A DNA stretch of 64,000 bases from Filomicrobium sp033765285. GTDB taxonomy: Bacteria; Pseudomonadota; Alphaproteobacteria; Rhizobiales; Hyphomicrobiaceae. Within the stretch, counting starts at the first letter, position 1. Every line of letters starts with the position of its first letter. The notes beneath the pieces were generated by a model. It saw only the letters and a program-made list of their open reading frames with translations. It was not told the origin of the DNA and did no database searches. The position numbers and the translations under genes are program-made. The stretch covers positions 62,001 through 126,000 of the forward strand of contig JANRIE010000010.1 in the NCBI GenBank assembly GCA_033765285.1. Reading direction: 5' to 3'. Of the stretch, positions 61,207-64,000 are shown one piece after another.

Positions 61207-64000
61207 TGTCGCTGAACATCTCTGCCTGGTCGATCAAGCGACCGGTTCCTTCGCTCGTCTTGTTCATGGTGCTGATCGTGCTGGGCGCGATGAGCTTTGC
61301 GGGCTTGCCCGTTACGCGCTTCCCGAACATCGACGTGCCCATCGTCCAGGTGCTCGTCACGCAGTCGGGGGCGGCACCCTCCGAACTTGAAACGCAAGTC
61401 ACCAAGCGGGTCGAGGACGCGATCGCCGGCATCGACGGCGTCAAGCACCAGACCTCGACGCTGACGGAAGGGTCGTCGACGACACTCGTCGAGTTCAGGC
61501 TGGAAATCGACCAGGATCGCGCGCTCAACGATGTGAAGGACGCCATATCGCGCATCCGCGCCGACCTGCCGCGGACCATCGACGAGCCCATCATTCAGCG
61601 CATTCAAATCGAGGGTCTGCCGATCGTCAGCTATGCGGTCAGTGCGCAGACCATGACACCAGAAGAGCTGTCCTGGTTCGTCGACGATACGGTCAAGCGG
61701 CGGTTGCAGAGCGTGAAGGGCGTCTCCGCGGTCGACCGGATCGGGGGCGTGACGCGCGAGATCCACGTGACGCTCGACCCGGATCGGCTGTTGGCGCTGG
61801 GTGTCACCGCGGGTGACGTGAACCGGCAATTGCGTGCGACCAACATCGACCTTGCCGGAGGGCGCGGCGAGATTGCCGGGCGCGAGCAGGCGATCCGTAC
61901 GCTGGCGGGACAGCGGACCGTTGATGACCTGGCGGCGACGGCCATCTCCCTGCCGGGCGGTCGCGACATCCGGCTGGACGAGATCGGCACGGTTTCGGAT
62001 TCGGTCGAGGAGCCGCGCACGTTCGCCGTCCTCAACGGGGAGCCCGTCGTCGCGTTCGCCATCAGCCGGGCCAAGGGGGCGAGCGACACGACGGTCGCGG
62101 CGGCGGTCGAGGCCGAAATCGGCCGATTGGCCAAAGACCACCCCTCGGTCGGGTTCAGCCTCATCGACGATACGGTCAGCTACACCTACGGCACCTACGA
62201 AGCGACGATGAAGACGCTGATCGAGGGAGCCATCCTGGCGATCATCGTGGTGTTCGTGTTCCTGCGAGACTGGCGGGCGACGCTGATCGCGGCCGTCGCA
62301 CTGCCGTTGTCGATCATCCCCGCCTTCTGGGCGATGGATGCGGCGGGCTTCTCGCTGAACCTGGTCTCACTGCTCGCCGTGACCATCGTGACCGGCATCC
62401 TCGTGGACGATGCGATCGTGGAGATCGAGAACATCGTCAGGCATACGCACATGGGCAAATCGGCCTATCGCGCCGCCATGGAAGCCGCCGACGAGATCGG
62501 CCTTGCCGTGATCGCCATTACCGCAACCATTATCGCGGTGTTCGTGCCGGTCAGCTTCATGGGCGGAATCGCCGGGCAATACTTCAAGCAGTTTGGCCTG
62601 ACGGTCGCCTTCGCGGTGTTCTTTTCGCTGCTGGTCGCACGGCTGCTGACGCCGATGCTGGCGGCGTTCTTCATGCGGGCCTCGCACGAGCCGGAGCGTG
62701 AGGGGGCCATCATCCGAGCCTATTCCCGAGTGGTCGGGTGGTCCGTGCGGCATCGCATAGCGACGGTACTGATCGGAATGATGATCTTTGCCGGGTCGAT
62801 CGGCTCCTTCTATTTATTACCGTCCGGGTTCCTGCCCCCGGAAGATTCCGGGCGCTCCCTGCTGGCCATCGAACTGCCGCCGGGCAGTCCGCTGGAGGAC
62901 ACGCGTGCGGTCACCGCGGTCATCGCGGAGGAGCTCAAGAAGCGGCCGGACGTGAAGAGCGTCTTCGTGAACGGTGGCACGCTGCTTGGTGCGGGCAGCG
63001 AGGTGCGCAAGGCCACGCTCATCATCACCTTGAGCGATGCTCACAGCACGCACCGCCAACATCAGTCGGTGATCCAGGAAGAGATTGGACAGACACTCTC
63101 CGACATCCCCGATATCCGCTACTGGTTCATCCAGGACAACGGTCAACGGCAACTGCAGATCGTGGTCGCGGGCCGGGAAGCGGCCGTGGTCGATGATGTG
63201 GCGGCGCGGCTGACGAGCGAGGCCAAGCGCGTTCCCAACCTGCTCAATGTGGTTTCCACCGCCCAACTCGACAGACCGGAACTGCGCATCCAGCCGCGCG
63301 CGGATGTCGCCGCCGAACTCGGCGTGTCGACGGAGGCTATCTCGGAAGCCGTGCGGATCGCGACCATCGGCGACATCGGTGCCAATCTGGCGAAGTTCGA
63401 CGTTGGCGACCGGCAGGTGCCTATCCGGGTCAAGCTGCCCGACGAGGCGCGGGCCGAGCGCAGCATTCTGGAGTCGCTCGCGGTCACGACTGCAACCGGA
63501 ACGTCGGTGCCCCTGGTGACGGTGGCCGAGTTCGAATTGTCGCAAGGGCCCACGTCGATCGAGCGCTACGACCGTGCGCGGCGCGTGCTGATCGGTGGCG
63601 ATCTCGCAGGCACGACGCCGCTCGGCGATGCGGTCGAGGCCATTCTGGCGCTGCCGGCGGCGCAGGGGCTCCCCGAGGGCGTCGAGGTGAAGCAGTTCGG
63701 CGATGCCGAGATCATGGCGGAAGTGTTTGCGAGTTTCGGGCTCGCCATGGGCGCGGGTCTGATGATGGTCTACGCGGTGTTGGTCCTACTGTTTTCAAGC
63801 TTCCTGCAACCCATCACGATCCTGTTCTCGTTGCCGCTCTCAATCGGCGGTGCCATCGTTGCGCTGGCCTTGACCGGCAATTCGATCAGCCTGCCGGTCG
63901 TCATCGGCATTCTGATGCTGATGGGTATCGTGACCAAGAATGCGATCATGCTGATCGACTTCGCCGTCGAGCAGATCGCCCGGGGAATGCCGCGCGCGGA
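61206..64000 (+). CDS. RND multidrug efflux permease, HAE1 type (C-terminus beyond window)
   Basis: At least 931 residues are encoded, running off the right edge; complete proteins have about 1030. Translated by hand from the ATG at 61206 (MSLNISAWSIKRPVPSLVLFMVLIVLGAMSF). Marks of AcrB-like pumps are RFPNIDVPIVQV, TQSGAAPSELETQVTKRVEDAI, FLRDWRATLIAAVALPLSIIPAF, VTIVTGILVDDAIVEIENIVRH (proton-relay Asp pair) and ISLPVVIGILMLMGIVTKNAIMLIDFA. It forms the operon tetR - adaptor - pump. No outer-membrane factor is seen within the window. Confidence 0.95.
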   Translation, partial: MSLNISAWSIKRPVPSLVLFMVLIVLGAMSFAGLPVTRFPNIDVPIVQVLVTQSGAAPSELETQVTKRVEDAIAGIDGVKHQTSTLTEGSSTTLVEFRLEIDQDRALNDVKDAISRIRADLPRTIDEPIIQRIQIEGLPIVSYAVSAQTMTPEELSWFVDDTVKRRLQSVKGVSAVDRIGGVTREIHVTLDPDRLLALGVTAGDVNRQLRATNIDLAGGRGEIAGREQAIRTLAGQRTVDDLAATAISLPGGRDIRLDEIGTVSDSVEEPRTFAVLNGEPVVAFAISRAKGASDTTVAAAVEAEIGRLAKDHPSVGFSLIDDTVSYTYGTYEATMKTLIEGAILAIIVVFVFLRDWRATLIAAVALPLSIIPAFWAMDAAGFSLNLVSLLAVTIVTGILVDDAIVEIENIVRHTHMGKSAYRAAMEAADEIGLAVIAITATIIAVFVPVSFMGGIAGQYFKQFGLTVAFAVFFSLLVARLLTPMLAAFFMRASHEPEREGAIIRAYSRVVGWSVRHRIATVLIGMMIFAGSIGSFYLLPSGFLPPEDSGRSLLAIELPPGSPLEDTRAVTAVIAEELKKRPDVKSVFVNGGTLLGAGSEVRKATLIITLSDAHSTHRQHQSVIQEEIGQTLSDIPDIRYWFIQDNGQRQLQIVVAGREAAVVDDVAARLTSEAKRVPNLLNVVSTAQLDRPELRIQPRADVAAELGVSTEAISEAVRIATIGDIGANLAKFDVGDRQVPIRVKLPDEARAERSILESLAVTTATGTSVPLVTVAEFELSQGPTSIERYDRARRVLIGGDLAGTTPLGDAVEAILALPAAQGLPEGVEVKQFGDAEIMAEVFASFGLAMGAGLMMVYAVLVLLFSSFLQPITILFSLPLSIGGAIVALALTGNSISLPVVIGILMLMGIVTKNAIMLIDFAVEQIARGMPRA

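Overview
The window is about 64 kb of GC-rich, densely coded bacterial chromosome. The gene families present (YeaG/YeaH kinase pair, TonB-ExbB-ExbD, SqdB-like epimerase, ABC-2 polysaccharide exporter, Blh-like metallo-hydrolase with a DUF2892 protein, ECF42-type sigma factor, HAE1 RND pump) and the base composition point to an alphaproteobacterium, possibly of the Hyphomicrobiales. No rRNA or tRNA gene is visible, so this placement is an inference. No phage, insertion sequence or CRISPR array was seen.

Layout. (1) 1-2.7 kb: yeaH (cut by the window edge) and prkA/yeaG on the minus strand, with a sigma-54-like promoter. (2) 3.1-24.5 kb: a surface-glycan locus, almost all on the minus strand. 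It holds an MBOAT/SGNH O-acylation pair, a large membrane protein, an ABC exporter whose ATPase (7.8-9.0 kb) and permease (21.1-21.9 kb) lie about 12 kb apart, two glycosyltransferases, two tandem zinc-ribbon methyltransferases, a GSCFA protein, and four nucleotide-sugar enzymes, one closely resembling UDP-sulfoquinovose synthase. (3) 25-30 kb: a NarX-like kinase and LuxR-type regulator, a secreted SH3 protein, and a persulfide-type metallo-hydrolase with a DUF2892 membrane protein. (4) 30.2-33.5 kb: a HlyC-like protein lacking the expected catalytic residues, followed by a periplasmic-binding domain fused to a pentameric ligand-gated channel. (5) 33.6-36.6 kb: a GbsR/MarR regulator with a perfect 20-bp palindrome over its start codon and a near copy before the DUF4166 - SDR operon. 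(6) 36.6-39.0 kb: TonB, ExbD, ExbB. (7) 39.3-53.4 kb: an island of secreted or periplasmic hydrolases: a WD40-caspase, an M23-GH19 protein, a trypsin-like protease, an alpha/beta hydrolase and an M23-caspase fusion, with three small secreted proteins of unknown function. (8) 53.5-58.2 kb: an ECF42-type sigma factor with two DGPF/YCII proteins that share an apparent sigma promoter, then PhnB-like, SRPBCC, MoaD-like and BNR-repeat proteins. (9) 58.2-64 kb: a methyltransferase and a TetR-regulated RND efflux operon that runs off the end.

The most striking items are the receptor-channel fusion, the caspase/peptidoglycan-hydrolase island in which one M23-like module is attached to two different catalytic domains, and a 153-bp double-hairpin repeat lying between convergent genes in two places, with a half copy at a third. 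Many start codons were moved downstream of the longest open frame where a ribosome-binding site, signal peptide or family alignment supported it; these choices are stated in each entry.
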